Assembly (NCBI GenBank): GCA_012727435.1
Contig: JAAYHB010000021.1
Coordinates: forward strand, 183,918-247,917
Direction of reading: 5' to 3'
Origin: Clostridiales bacterium
Lineage (GTDB): Bacteria > Bacillota > Clostridia > Oscillospirales > CAG-272
DNA length: 64,000 nt
This document shows positions 54,145 to 62,454 of the stretch, in pieces. Each line of letters opens with the position of its first letter. Position 1 is the first letter of the stretch. Made by a program: the position numbers and the translations under genes. The notes below the pieces were generated by a model, which saw nothing but the letters and a program-made list of their open reading frames with translations, ran no database searches and was not told the DNA's origin.

Positions 54145-56796
54145 GTGGAAAACCATTCAAACGAGGACCTTTTGTTTCAGAACCAGAAAATTATCGATAT
54201 CCGCATGGAAAAAGAGGTAAAAAAGGCCTTTCTCGAATATTCCATGTCGGTAATAATGTCCCGGGCGCTGCCCGACGCGCGCGACGGGCTCAAGCCCGGG
54301 CAGCGGCGCATACTCTACGCGATGTACGAAGACCGGCTGACACATGACAAGCCCTTCCGAAAGTCGGCGACCACTGTAGGTAACGTGCTCGGCCGTTATC
54401 ACCCTCACGGAGATGTTGCGGTCTACAATACCATGGTGCGCATGGCGCAGCCCTTCTCATACAGGTATCCGCTGATTGAAGGACACGGCAACTTCGGCTC
54501 TGTCGACGGCGACGCCGCCGCCGCATACCGTTACACCGAAGCCAGGCTCGCCAGAATATCCGACGAGATGATGCGCGACATTGAAAAGGAAGTTGTCCCC
54601 TTTGTGCCCAACTTCGACAACCGCCTGCGCGAGCCTGTCGTTTTGCCGGCGCGCTTCCCAAATCTCCTTGTAAACGGTTCGGTGGGAATCGCGGTCGGAA
54701 TGGCCACGAATATACCCCCGCACAACCTGGGGGAGGTCATCGACGCAGCGCTCTACCGGATGGACCACCCGGATTGCAGTGTCGCCGAACTGATGGAGTA
54801 TATAAAAGGCCCGGATTTCCCGACCGCTGGGATAGTTTACGGTCTGAACGGCATCATTGAGGCATATACCACCGGCCGCGGGCGGATAACCGTGCGGGCG
54901 CGCGCGCGGGTCGAGGAGGACCACCACAGAATAATTATAACCGAAATCCCCTATATGGTAAACAAAAGCATGCTCTGCGAGGCGATTGCCGGGCTTGTCA
55001 AGGACAAGAAAATCGACGGCATTACCGAGCTGAGGGACGAATCGGGGCGTGACGGCATGCGGATTGTCATCGAATACCGCCGCGACGCCAACGGGCAGGT
55101 TATACTCAACCAGCTATATAAGTATACCCAGCTTCAGGATACCTGTGCGGTCAACATGCTTGCGCTGGTAGGCAAGGAGCCAAAGGTCCTCTCGCTCCCC
55201 GAAATTCTCGACATCTTCATCAAACATCAGGAAACTGTAATCATCAACCGGACCAAATACGACCTCAACAAGGCGCTGGCGCGGGCACACATTTTCGAGG
55301 GCTTTTACATTGCAATCAGCAACATCGACCGTGTCATTGAAATAATCAAGGGCTCAAAGACCATACCCGAGGCCAAGGAGCGGCTCATGGCCGAGTTTTT
55401 CACGGTAAACTGGACCGACAGCTACATGGCGGCGCACGGGAAGAGCGGCAATACCGTGCAAAAACTGACCGAAGAGCAGGCTCAGGCAATAGTCGACATG
55501 ACCCTCGGCAGGCTGACCGGAATGGAGCGGCAGAAAATCGAGGAAGAACTCCTCCGGCTGCACGAGCTTATCGCAGAGCTTGAGGGGATACTTGCCGATA
55601 TAAATAAGGTCAAGCAGATAATCAGGGTCGAGCTCGGGGAAATCCGCCAGAAGTATGCCGACCCCCGCAGGACCGAAATTGTCCCGGTCAAGGATGAAAT
55701 CATACTCGAGGACCTCATTGAGCGGCATAGCTGCATTATCACTCTGACACACGCCGGGTATATAAAGCGGCAGCCGGTCGACACCTATACCGCCCAGAAC
55801 CGCGGCGGCAGGGGGATTATCGGCATGTCGACCAAGGAAGAGGACTTCATCGAAAAGGTCATTGCAGTCAACTCGCACTCATACCTTTTGATGTTTACCA
55901 ATACCGGCAAGGTGCATATGCTCAAGGCCTATCAGATCCCCGAGGCCTCAAGGACCGCCAAGGGCTCAAATCTGGTAAACATACTTGAGCTGGCGCCCGG
56001 CGAGAAGGTTACTGCGGTAATCGGCGTCGAGGAGTTCAACAAGGGCCAATATCTTACGATGGTGACCAAATTCGGGGTCATCAAGCGCACCCTTCTGACC
56101 GAATACGAGTATCAGCGCCGGGGCGGCAAGATTGCGCTCACTCTCGACGAGGGTGACGAGCTGGTTTTCATCATGCTCACAGACGGGAGGAGCGACCTTA
56201 TCATAGCTACCCGTGACGGAAATGCGGTCAGGTTCAACGAGAAAAATGTCAGGGCGATGGGCAGGGTCGCCCGGGGCGTGCGCGGGATATCGCTGCGCGA
56301 GGGCGACTATGTCACCGGCGTGGCGCTGGTCGAGGACGGGAAAAAGCTTATAACCATTACCGAAAACGGCTTTGGTAAGCGTACCGAATTCGACGATTTC
56401 CGCCGGATGAGGACCCGCGGGGGCTTTGGCGTGGTTTGTCACAATATCACCCGGAAGACCGGCAGGCTTGCCGGAATCAGCTCTGTGGGCGAGGACGATG
56501 ACATTATGATTATCACCGACTCAGGCACCATAATCCGCACTCCGGTAAGAGGCATTCCGGTCTACTCGCGCAGCGCCGCCGGGGTAATCGTCATGAGGCT
56601 TGCCGAAGATCAGAGTATTGTCAACTTTACAAAGGTGGCCAGCGTCGAGGAGGAGGAGCGTGAAATCAGCCGGGCCAGAGAAATGAACAAGGCCGCCGAG
56701 GGCGAGAAAAAGATAATCACGGCGCTTCCCACCGGCGATGAAGAGGACGAGGCCGAAGACGAGCAGCACGAACCCGATTCAGACGAAGAAATCTAA
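54145..56796 (+). CDS. gyrA: DNA gyrase subunit A
   Basis: 883 aa, GTG start at 54145. Breakage-reunion domain with [22 protein letters not shown], the catalytic tyrosine Y130 in YRYTEAR and a C-terminal six-bladed beta-pinwheel with a GyrA box-like [11 protein letters not shown] near residue 550. The quinolone-resistance region reads [19 protein letters not shown]: Val91 stands where Escherichia coli has Ser83, and Asn95 where it has Asp87. The last ~40 residues are rich in Glu and Asp. The ribosome site is weak (AAAAGAAG). GGGCCGGGC-type pairing at 56810-56840 might form a terminator. Confidence 0.96.
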   Translation: MENHSNEDLLFQNQKIIDIRMEKEVKKAFLEYSMSVIMSRALPDARDGLKPGQRRILYAMYEDRLTHDKPFRKSATTVGNVLGRYHPHGDVAVYNTMVRMAQPFSYRYPLIEGHGNFGSVDGDAAAAYRYTEARLARISDEMMRDIEKEVVPFVPNFDNRLREPVVLPARFPNLLVNGSVGIAVGMATNIPPHNLGEVIDAALYRMDHPDCSVAELMEYIKGPDFPTAGIVYGLNGIIEAYTTGRGRITVRARARVEEDHHRIIITEIPYMVNKSMLCEAIAGLVKDKKIDGITELRDESGRDGMRIVIEYRRDANGQVILNQLYKYTQLQDTCAVNMLALVGKEPKVLSLPEILDIFIKHQETVIINRTKYDLNKALARAHIFEGFYIAISNIDRVIEIIKGSKTIPEAKERLMAEFFTVNWTDSYMAAHGKSGNTVQKLTEEQAQAIVDMTLGRLTGMERQKIEEELLRLHELIAELEGILADINKVKQIIRVELGEIRQKYADPRRTEIVPVKDEIILEDLIERHSCIITLTHAGYIKRQPVDTYTAQNRGGRGIIGMSTKEEDFIEKVIAVNSHSYLLMFTNTGKVHMLKAYQIPEASRTAKGSNLVNILELAPGEKVTAVIGVEEFNKGQYLTMVTKFGVIKRTLLTEYEYQRRGGKIALTLDEGDELVFIMLTDGRSDLIIATRDGNAVRFNEKNVRAMGRVARGVRGISLREGDYVTGVALVEDGKKLITITENGFGKRTEFDDFRRMRTRGGFGVVCHNITRKTGRLAGISSVGEDDDIMIITDSGTIIRTPVRGIPVYSRSAAGVIVMRLAEDQSIVNFTKVASVEEEEREISRAREMNKAAEGEKKIITALPTGDEEDEAEDEQHEPDSDEEI

Positions 56797-56875
56797 AATC
56801 CGGAAAAACAATCGGGCCGGGCAGAGGCCGGGTGCCCGAAAATTAAGATATAAGGAGCAGCAAAAGGGAGCCCAA

Positions 56876-58096
56876 ATGAAAGCAGTAATGTACGGCGCCG
56901 GAAATATAGGGCGCGGCTTTGTAGCCAAAAGATTTTACCAGTCCGGAATGGACACGACTTTCATCGACATCAACGCCGAGCTGGTCGCGCGGCTGAATAC
57001 CGCCGGAAAGTACCCGATTTATGAGACCCGGGGAGGCAGGTATGAAACCGAATGGGTCGAGAATATCTCAGCAATTGACGGCAGGGATACCGGCGCGGTG
57101 GCCGAAGCGATCGCCGCTGCCGATATCATGGCGACCTCGCTCGGGGTGAATGTTCTGCCGCATGTGGCCCCGCTTATCGCCGCGGGCATAGAGTTGCGCT
57201 ACAAGCGTGGCGGGCGGCCGCTCAATATTCTTATCTGCGAGAATCTCATCGGCGCCGAGGCGCACCTGAGGGGTCTGGTCGGCAAGTATATACCCGGAGA
57301 GGTAAAAAGCTATTTTGAGGACCAAATAGGCTTTGTCAGCGCCTCTATCTGCATCACTGTGCCGCCGACACCCGAAAAATTCCTTGCCGAAAACCCGCTC
57401 GCCGTCTGCACCGATGCCTACCGCGAGCTGCCGGTCGACCTTGACGCCTTCAGGCCAAGAGGGGCTGAGCTTCCGAAAATCGACGGCATGGTGGCCCGCT
57501 CGCCCTTCAGCTTTTTCATCGAGCGGAAGCTCCTGATACATAACATGGGGCATGCGCTCATGGCCTATCTCGGCTGGCAGAAGAAAATAAACCTTATTTA
57601 CGACATTACCTGCAACGGCGAAATCAAGTACATACTGATCCGTGCCCTTGTCGAGTCGGCCCGGGCGCTGGCAAAAAAGCATGGCGTGCCGACCGACGAG
57701 CTTTTGCAGTTTGTCGAGGACCTCATGGTGCGCTTTGAGAACAAGCTGCTGGTCGATGATGTGTTCCGGGTCGGGCGCGACCCGGCGCGAAAGCTGTCGG
57801 CCGGCGACAGGCTGGGCGGCGCCTTCAAACTGGTGCGCGAGCAAGGCGGAGTGCCGGCGCATATCGCGGTCGGAATTGCCGCGGGACTTCTGTTCGATCA
57901 CCCCGATGACCCTATAGCCCTTGAGGTTTCGGGATACGCAAAGGACGCCGGGGTCGCGGCCGCACTCCGAAAATACTGCTCCATAACCGACCCCGCCGAC
58001 GTTGAGATGATAGAGACGCTCTACAACTTGCTACAGTCAAAAGCGCCTTTCTCGAGCCTTGTAGAAGCACTCTCGACAATGAAAAGCACGCACTAA
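56876..58096 (+). CDS. mtlD: Mannitol-1-phosphate 5-dehydrogenase
   Basis: 406-aa NAD-dependent polyol dehydrogenase that turns mannitol-1-phosphate into fructose-6-phosphate. N-terminal MKAVMYGAGNIGRGFVAKRF is the NAD site with the family signature; the catalytic region KLLIHNMGHALMAYLGW (residues ~218-234) contains the conserved Lys, Asn and His. ATG 56876 has AAAGGGAG upstream; the longer frame from 56738 overlaps gyrA and is not used. No PTS mannitol gene is next to it, so mannitol uptake or fructose-6-phosphate reduction (mannitol production) are both open. Confidence 0.92.
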   Translation: MKAVMYGAGNIGRGFVAKRFYQSGMDTTFIDINAELVARLNTAGKYPIYETRGGRYETEWVENISAIDGRDTGAVAEAIAAADIMATSLGVNVLPHVAPLIAAGIELRYKRGGRPLNILICENLIGAEAHLRGLVGKYIPGEVKSYFEDQIGFVSASICITVPPTPEKFLAENPLAVCTDAYRELPVDLDAFRPRGAELPKIDGMVARSPFSFFIERKLLIHNMGHALMAYLGWQKKINLIYDITCNGEIKYILIRALVESARALAKKHGVPTDELLQFVEDLMVRFENKLLVDDVFRVGRDPARKLSAGDRLGGAFKLVREQGGVPAHIAVGIAAGLLFDHPDDPIALEVSGYAKDAGVAAALRKYCSITDPADVEMIETLYNLLQSKAPFSSLVEALSTMKSTH

Positions 58097-58100
58097 CATC

Positions 58101-58124
58101 GTGGGGCTCCACCTCACACCCCGC
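58101..58124 (-). repeat. Short GC-rich intergenic repeat module
   Basis: Minus strand CGGGGTGTGAGGTGGAGCCC, a copy of the module found also at 17626 (+), 45782 (-) and 62329 (-). It follows the mtlD stop codon. Confidence 0.5.
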
Positions 58125-58218
58125 ATCCGTACGGGTGCGCTGCCCCCGTACCCGTTTCTTTGCACGGGCAAAGATAGTAAACTAAATGGCGAGGAACATC
58201 CTTCAGGCAATAAAAAAG

Positions 58219-58253
58219 GCCGGCGGTAACTTCTTCAGAAGTTTCCGCCGGCT
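58219..58253. terminator. Terminator between convergent mtlD and the C26 peptidase gene
   Basis: AAGGCCGGCGG, CTTC, TTCA, GAAG, CCGCCGGCTTTCTT; the stem has a 3-base bulge pair and T runs on both strands. Confidence 0.75.
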
Positions 58254-58256
58254 TTC

Positions 58257-58949
58257 TTATTCATCTCCCGCCGCGCGAACAAATGTTTCAAACAACGCCG
58301 CGGCGTCGCGGTCAAGATGCCAGTACAACTCGGGGTGCCACTGCACGCCGATGAAAAACCTGTGCCCCGGCAGGTAAATACACTCGCAAATTCCGTCCTC
58401 TGCATACGCCGCGGCGCGCAGGCCGGGCGCAATTTCCTTTACCGCTTGATGGTGAAAGCTGTTTACCAGCATTTCCGTCCTGCCGCCGGAAATCTCGGCA
58501 AGCGGTGTGTCGGGATGAACATTTATACGCTGGTTGCGGACTGTGCCGCCCTCCTTTTGCCTGTGCCCCCCGATGTGTTGATGCAGGCTGCCGCCCATAC
58601 CGACGTTTATAAGCTGGATTCCCCGGCAGATGCCGAGCACCGGCTTTTCGGTTTTCTTCACCCGCTCAAAGAGGGCAAGTTCAAAGCCGTCGCGCGCGTC
58701 GCAGACTTCAACCTCATCTGATGTTATGTCCTCGCCGTAATATTTCGGGTCTATATCCACCCCGCCGGCAAAAAGAAAACCGTCAAAAAGCGCCGTATAC
58801 TCGTCCAGCTTGGTCTCGTTTTTCGTATAAGCGACAAAGACGGGCATACCCCCCGCGCTCCAGACGGCATCTAGGTATGTCGGCTTCATTTTGACATAGC
58901 CCTCGGAGGAATAGGAAGGCGTTATCGCGATAAGCGGTCTTTTCTTCAT
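58257..58949 (-). CDS. Gamma-glutamyl-gamma-aminobutyrate hydrolase-like C26 peptidase
   Basis: 230-aa class I glutamine-amidotransferase fold enzyme. Nucleophile Cys in PVLGICRGIQLINV near residue 105, catalytic His in GVQWHPELYW near 200 with its Glu. FAGGVDIDPKYYGE is typical of the PuuD/peptidase C26 group, which cleaves gamma-glutamyl bonds. Length is normal. Its start lies 17 nt after the ECF S-component gene ends, with AAGGCGG a little far (14 nt) from ATG. The two may form one transcript; the link between them is not obvious. Confidence 0.87.
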   Translation of the reverse strand: MKKRPLIAITPSYSSEGYVKMKPTYLDAVWSAGGMPVFVAYTKNETKLDEYTALFDGFLFAGGVDIDPKYYGEDITSDEVEVCDARDGFELALFERVKKTEKPVLGICRGIQLINVGMGGSLHQHIGGHRQKEGGTVRNQRINVHPDTPLAEISGGRTEMLVNSFHHQAVKEIAPGLRAAAYAEDGICECIYLPGHRFFIGVQWHPELYWHLDRDAAALFETFVRAAGDE

Positions 58950-58966
58950 ATTTTTAGAAAGCCGCC

Positions 58967-59614
58967 TTATGCATTATCTGCTTTTGTGTCGTTGTCGGGC
59001 AGGAAATGGACCAATGCCCGGGCAATCGCGGCCGATACCACAAAGGTCACGGCAAGCTCCACCACGGCGTTGAGGGCGATTACCGATATGATACCCCACG
59101 CGCTTACAACTCCGAATACACCAAGCACCTCTTCGTTTTTACCGAAAAGAAGCATAAGCAGACCGACAAAGGTTATGGTGTTGAGCAGGGGGCAGCAAAT
59201 CGAGGCAATGATGCAGGAAATTGTCTTGCTCCAGCGCCTGATTTTCTTGACAAGAAAACTGAATATCAGCCCTGTAAGCCAGCCAACCAGCACGCGCGGG
59301 ACAAGGCAAAGTATAAATGTCAGCACCGGATTGATACCTACCAGAATAGCACCGAAGGGGTCGGGTCTGAAGATAAAGCCGAAGCACGAGGCAAAGCTTC
59401 CCAGCCCGAAAACCGCTCCGAGTATGGCGCCCCCGCGGGGGCCGAGCATGATCGCTCCGATCGCAACCGGAATAACTAAAAGGGTTATCGCAATTACCCC
59501 GATATTCATAAATCCGAGCGGTGTGGCGCCCATGAGTATGATTATAGCGCAGAAAAGACCGAGCAGGACAAGATTCCGGGTTTTTTCAGATACTCTGGGT
59601 TTTTGATCTGTCAT
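58967..59614 (-). CDS. ECF transporter S component
   Basis: 215-aa membrane protein, about six segments, of the ECF_trnsprt group. The segment FMNIGVIAITLLVIPVAIGA with the following MLGPRGGAILGAVFGLGSF is the vitamin-binding subunit signature. A C-terminal charged tail follows. It must share energising subunits (EcfA, EcfA', EcfT) encoded elsewhere. The ligand is not clear; similar proteins are assigned to pantothenate in some genomes. ATG 59614 follows GGAGGT. I saw no riboswitch in its leader. Confidence 0.85.
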   Translation of the reverse strand: MTDQKPRVSEKTRNLVLLGLFCAIIILMGATPLGFMNIGVIAITLLVIPVAIGAIMLGPRGGAILGAVFGLGSFASCFGFIFRPDPFGAILVGINPVLTFILCLVPRVLVGWLTGLIFSFLVKKIRRWSKTISCIIASICCPLLNTITFVGLLMLLFGKNEEVLGVFGVVSAWGIISVIALNAVVELAVTFVVSAAIARALVHFLPDNDTKADNA

Positions 59615-59684
59615 GTCGTTTTACCTCCGGCCGTATATTTATGCAACGATATTCAACTAATCTTTGATTAAAAATGTTTTTACT

Positions 59685-59713
59685 ATTATATACTACCCAT
59701 GAAAAAATTACAA
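59685..59713 (-). promoter_or_regulatory. Promoter of the ECF S-component gene
   Basis: Minus strand: TTGTAA (59708-59713), 17-nt spacer, TATAAT (59685-59690). A short palindrome-like ACACTTTTTTGTGT lies just upstream. Confidence 0.65.
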
Positions 59714-59821
59714 CACAAAAAAGTGTATTAATTTTCAAGCCTGCCCCGGTCCGAAGGGCGCCATAATGCACAAAAAATCCCCGTCGGCAAACCCGTTTAT
59801 ATGAAAAGCCTGAGTTTACGC

Positions 59822-59850
59822 TTTACAAAAGCCGGCCCTTATTGTATAAT
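59822..59850 (+). promoter_or_regulatory. Promoter of the ribulokinase gene
   Basis: TTTACA (59822-59827), 17-nt spacer, TATAAT (59845-59850). No AraR-like operator was recognised. Confidence 0.75.
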
Positions 59851-59900
59851 CATGTTGATAATATTCTGCCGCCGGGCAGACAATAAACCAGGAGTGAAAA

Positions 59901-61577
59901 ATGTCAAAGTATACTATCGGAATTGACTTCGGGACGCTGTCGGGCAGAGCGGTGCTGGTCGACGTCCGGGACGGGCGGGAGCTTGCGGTCAGCACCATGG
60001 ATTATCCCCACGGTGTGATATCCGAGACCCTGCCGGGGACCGACATAAAGCTCCCCCCCGACTGGGCGTTGCAGGACCCGCAGGACTACCTTGACGTGCT
60101 CGGGTATGTCGTGCCCGAGGTGATAAGAAAATCGGGGGTGAACCCCGGCGACATTATCGGTATTGGCATAGATTTTACCGCCTGCACGATGCTGCCGGTG
60201 CGTGCCGATGGCAGGCCGCTGTCCTTTGAGGAAAAATACAAACACAACCCGCACGCGTATGTAAAGCTTTGGAAGCATCATGCTGCCCAGAAATATGCCG
60301 ACAGGATCAACGCCACGGCACGCGCGCGCAGCGAGAGCTGGCTCGGTCGCTACGGCGGAAAAATATCCTCCGAGTGGATGTTCCCTAAAATATGGCAGGT
60401 TTTCGAGGAAGCGCCGGAAGTTTATCATGACGCGGCATATTTCATTGAGGCCGCCGACTGGGTAACTTGGCAGCTCACCGGAAAACAAACCCGCAGCTAC
60501 CTCTTTGCCGCATTCAAATGTATGTACATACCTGAAGCCGGCGGCTATCCTTCCGAGGACTTCTTCGCCGCGCTTGACGAGGGGCTCAGGTATGTCGTGC
60601 GCGACAAAATGAACGCTCCGATTATATTTACCTGCGAGCCGGCCGGGTATGTGACTCCCGAGGCTGCCGCAAAATTCGGGCTTCCGGCCGGAATAGCCGT
60701 CGCTTGCCCAATGCCCGACGCTCACACGGCGCCTGTGGCATTAGGGTTGTGCAAAGACGGCGATATGTGCGCCATCATGGGCACATCGGCCTGCTATATG
60801 CTCATAGGTGATAAAATTACCGAAGTGCCGGGCATATGCGGGGTAGCGCAGGACGGTCTTATACCCGGACATTACGGCTACGAGGCCGGGCTTTGCTGCG
60901 TCGGGGACCATTTTGCCTGGGCCAAGGAAAACGTGGTGACTGCCGATTATATAAGGGAGGCCGAGGCGCGCGGGATTTCCGTGCTGAAGCTCCTCATCGA
61001 AAAGGCCTCAAAGCTGGCACCCGGCGAGAGCGGGCTTGTTGCGCTCGACTGGTTCAACGGCAACCGGAATATTCTGAACAACGCCTCGCTCTCGGGCGTG
61101 ATTGTCGGGTTGACGCTTGCAACCAAGCCAGAGCATATCATGCGCGCGCTCATCGAGGCGACCGCCTTCGGTACACGCGTGATATTTGAGAATTTCGCCG
61201 AACACGGCGTGAGTATCAAAAGGATTGTCGCTGCAGGCGGTATTTCCCGCAAAGACCCCTTTACAATGCAATTGTATGCCGACGTGCTCAAAACCGACAT
61301 AGAAGTAACCGAGTCGGCGCAGGCACCGGCGCTCGCGGATGCAATTCAGGCTGCCGTCGCCGCCGGCTCGCACGCGGGAGGGTATGATTCTCTCGGCGAC
61401 GCCATGGCAGCCATGGCGAGCAGGTGCGACAGGGTATACCGCCCCGACCCTGTCGCGGGCGCGGTGTACGACAAACTTTGTGCAGAATACAAAATCCTGC
61501 ACGACTATTTCGGCCGGGGCGAAAATAACGTTATGAAAAGGCTCAGGGAGCTTGCCGGAGCCGGCGGGCAGGCATAG
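59901..61577 (+). CDS. araB: Ribulokinase
   Basis: 558-aa FGGY-family kinase that phosphorylates L-ribulose. YTIGIDFGTLSGRAVLVD at the N-terminus, IGIGIDFTACTMLPV near residue 90, KLWKHHAAQKYADRIN near 125 and GEWMFPK-like SSEWMFPKIW near 160 are AraB hallmarks; the ATP site lies around IMGTSACYM and GLVALDWFNGNR, and the FGGY C-terminal signature in the IVAAGGISRKDPFTMQLYAD region. ATG 59901 follows AGGAGTG. No araA or araD is adjacent. The next gene begins 23 nt downstream. Confidence 0.92.
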   Translation: MSKYTIGIDFGTLSGRAVLVDVRDGRELAVSTMDYPHGVISETLPGTDIKLPPDWALQDPQDYLDVLGYVVPEVIRKSGVNPGDIIGIGIDFTACTMLPVRADGRPLSFEEKYKHNPHAYVKLWKHHAAQKYADRINATARARSESWLGRYGGKISSEWMFPKIWQVFEEAPEVYHDAAYFIEAADWVTWQLTGKQTRSYLFAAFKCMYIPEAGGYPSEDFFAALDEGLRYVVRDKMNAPIIFTCEPAGYVTPEAAAKFGLPAGIAVACPMPDAHTAPVALGLCKDGDMCAIMGTSACYMLIGDKITEVPGICGVAQDGLIPGHYGYEAGLCCVGDHFAWAKENVVTADYIREAEARGISVLKLLIEKASKLAPGESGLVALDWFNGNRNILNNASLSGVIVGLTLATKPEHIMRALIEATAFGTRVIFENFAEHGVSIKRIVAAGGISRKDPFTMQLYADVLKTDIEVTESAQAPALADAIQAAVAAGSHAGGYDSLGDAMAAMASRCDRVYRPDPVAGAVYDKLCAEYKILHDYFGRGENNVMKRLRELAGAGGQA

Positions 61578-61600
61578 AAAATAATAATAAGGTGGCGAAA

Positions 61601-62314
61601 ATGGCGAGAAAACCAACACCGTTATATATTATCGGGAAAATAATAAAACTGCTCGGGCTTTTACTCCTGACATTCATTTTCGGCCTTCTGTTTTGGCGGA
61701 TATGTATCTCGACCATCATCCCACGAGAAATAAAGCGGCTGGCTGTTAACGACAGCCTTGTGGCCGCCTACGAGGCGAACGACGGTGAGCTGGAAATGTT
61801 CAGGCAGGATATTCCTGGCATTTCGCGTGATAAGAGCAACAGCGGATATTTTTCGGTCGAGGATTATGTCATTATACCCGAAGCCGACCAGGTGCAGGTG
61901 ATATTCAGGTACAACAACAGCACGATAGAACGCCTGGCCGAGGACTTCAGGCTTTCCGAGGTTCCGGGACGCGAGACCGAAATATTTGAGCTTTCGCTTG
62001 TCAAGACCAAAGCCCCGGCCGATACAGGATCGGGGAGCGGGGATGACACAGCAAATGGCCAAGCCGAGCAACGCTATTTCGTATCCGAAGTAATCAGCAG
62101 CTCTACGCTGCTCTACAACTACCGCAGGGTGGTTTTTGAGGGCGTCGGTCTTGACGATGCGGCAGGACTCTCGCTTGAAGTCTATTACATCGAGCGGGTC
62201 GACTACAACAATAACCCGATAGGCCGGTTTAAACTCTATCGCAGTGGTGACGAAAATGTCAAAGTAAAACTTTCAGGTGCCGACAAACGCGCTCTCGAAG
62301 AAGCAGCCGGTTGA
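61601..62314 (+). CDS. Single-pass membrane protein of unknown function
   Basis: 237 aa. One strong membrane segment near the N-terminus (LLGLLLLTFIFGLLFW, residues ~19-36), and the rest is probably outside the cell with the cytoplasmic end short and basic (MARKPTP). The outer part reads as a beta-rich domain (VQVIFRYNNSTIERLAEDF, YYIERVDYNNNPIGRFKLY) with an Asp/Gly-rich loop around residue 150. I do not recognise the family. ATG 61601 follows AAGGTGG. Co-transcription with ribulokinase is likely (23-nt gap), but a shared function is not evident. Confidence 0.68.
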   Translation: MARKPTPLYIIGKIIKLLGLLLLTFIFGLLFWRICISTIIPREIKRLAVNDSLVAAYEANDGELEMFRQDIPGISRDKSNSGYFSVEDYVIIPEADQVQVIFRYNNSTIERLAEDFRLSEVPGRETEIFELSLVKTKAPADTGSGSGDDTANGQAEQRYFVSEVISSSTLLYNYRRVVFEGVGLDDAAGLSLEVYYIERVDYNNNPIGRFKLYRSGDENVKVKLSGADKRALEEAAG

Positions 62315-62328
62315 CTTGATGCAGGCTA

Positions 62329-62350
62329 CGGGGGCTCCGCCCCACGCCCC
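62329..62350 (-). repeat. Short GC-rich intergenic repeat module
   Basis: Minus strand GGGGCGTGGGGCGGAGCCCC, a copy of the module at 17626, 45782 and 58101, directly behind the membrane-protein gene. Confidence 0.5.
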
Positions 62351-62390
62351 AAAATTGCACAAAAGGATAAAAATAACAGTTTTTTACACC

Positions 62391-62416
62391 AAAAAGGCGG
62401 GAAACCCGCCTTTTTT
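62391..62416. terminator. Bidirectional terminator between convergent genes
   Basis: AAAAAGGCGGG, AAA, CCCGCCTTTTTTG. Confidence 0.88.
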
Positions 62417-62454
62417 GTTTTTCGTCATTTCCCGCCTCCACTAATATCTGATGT

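Noticed and set aside
59685..59760. Riboswitch in the leader of the ECF S-component gene
   Set aside because: The leader between promoter and ATG is only about 70 nt and AT-rich, with no motif of the thiamin, FMN or cobalamin classes.
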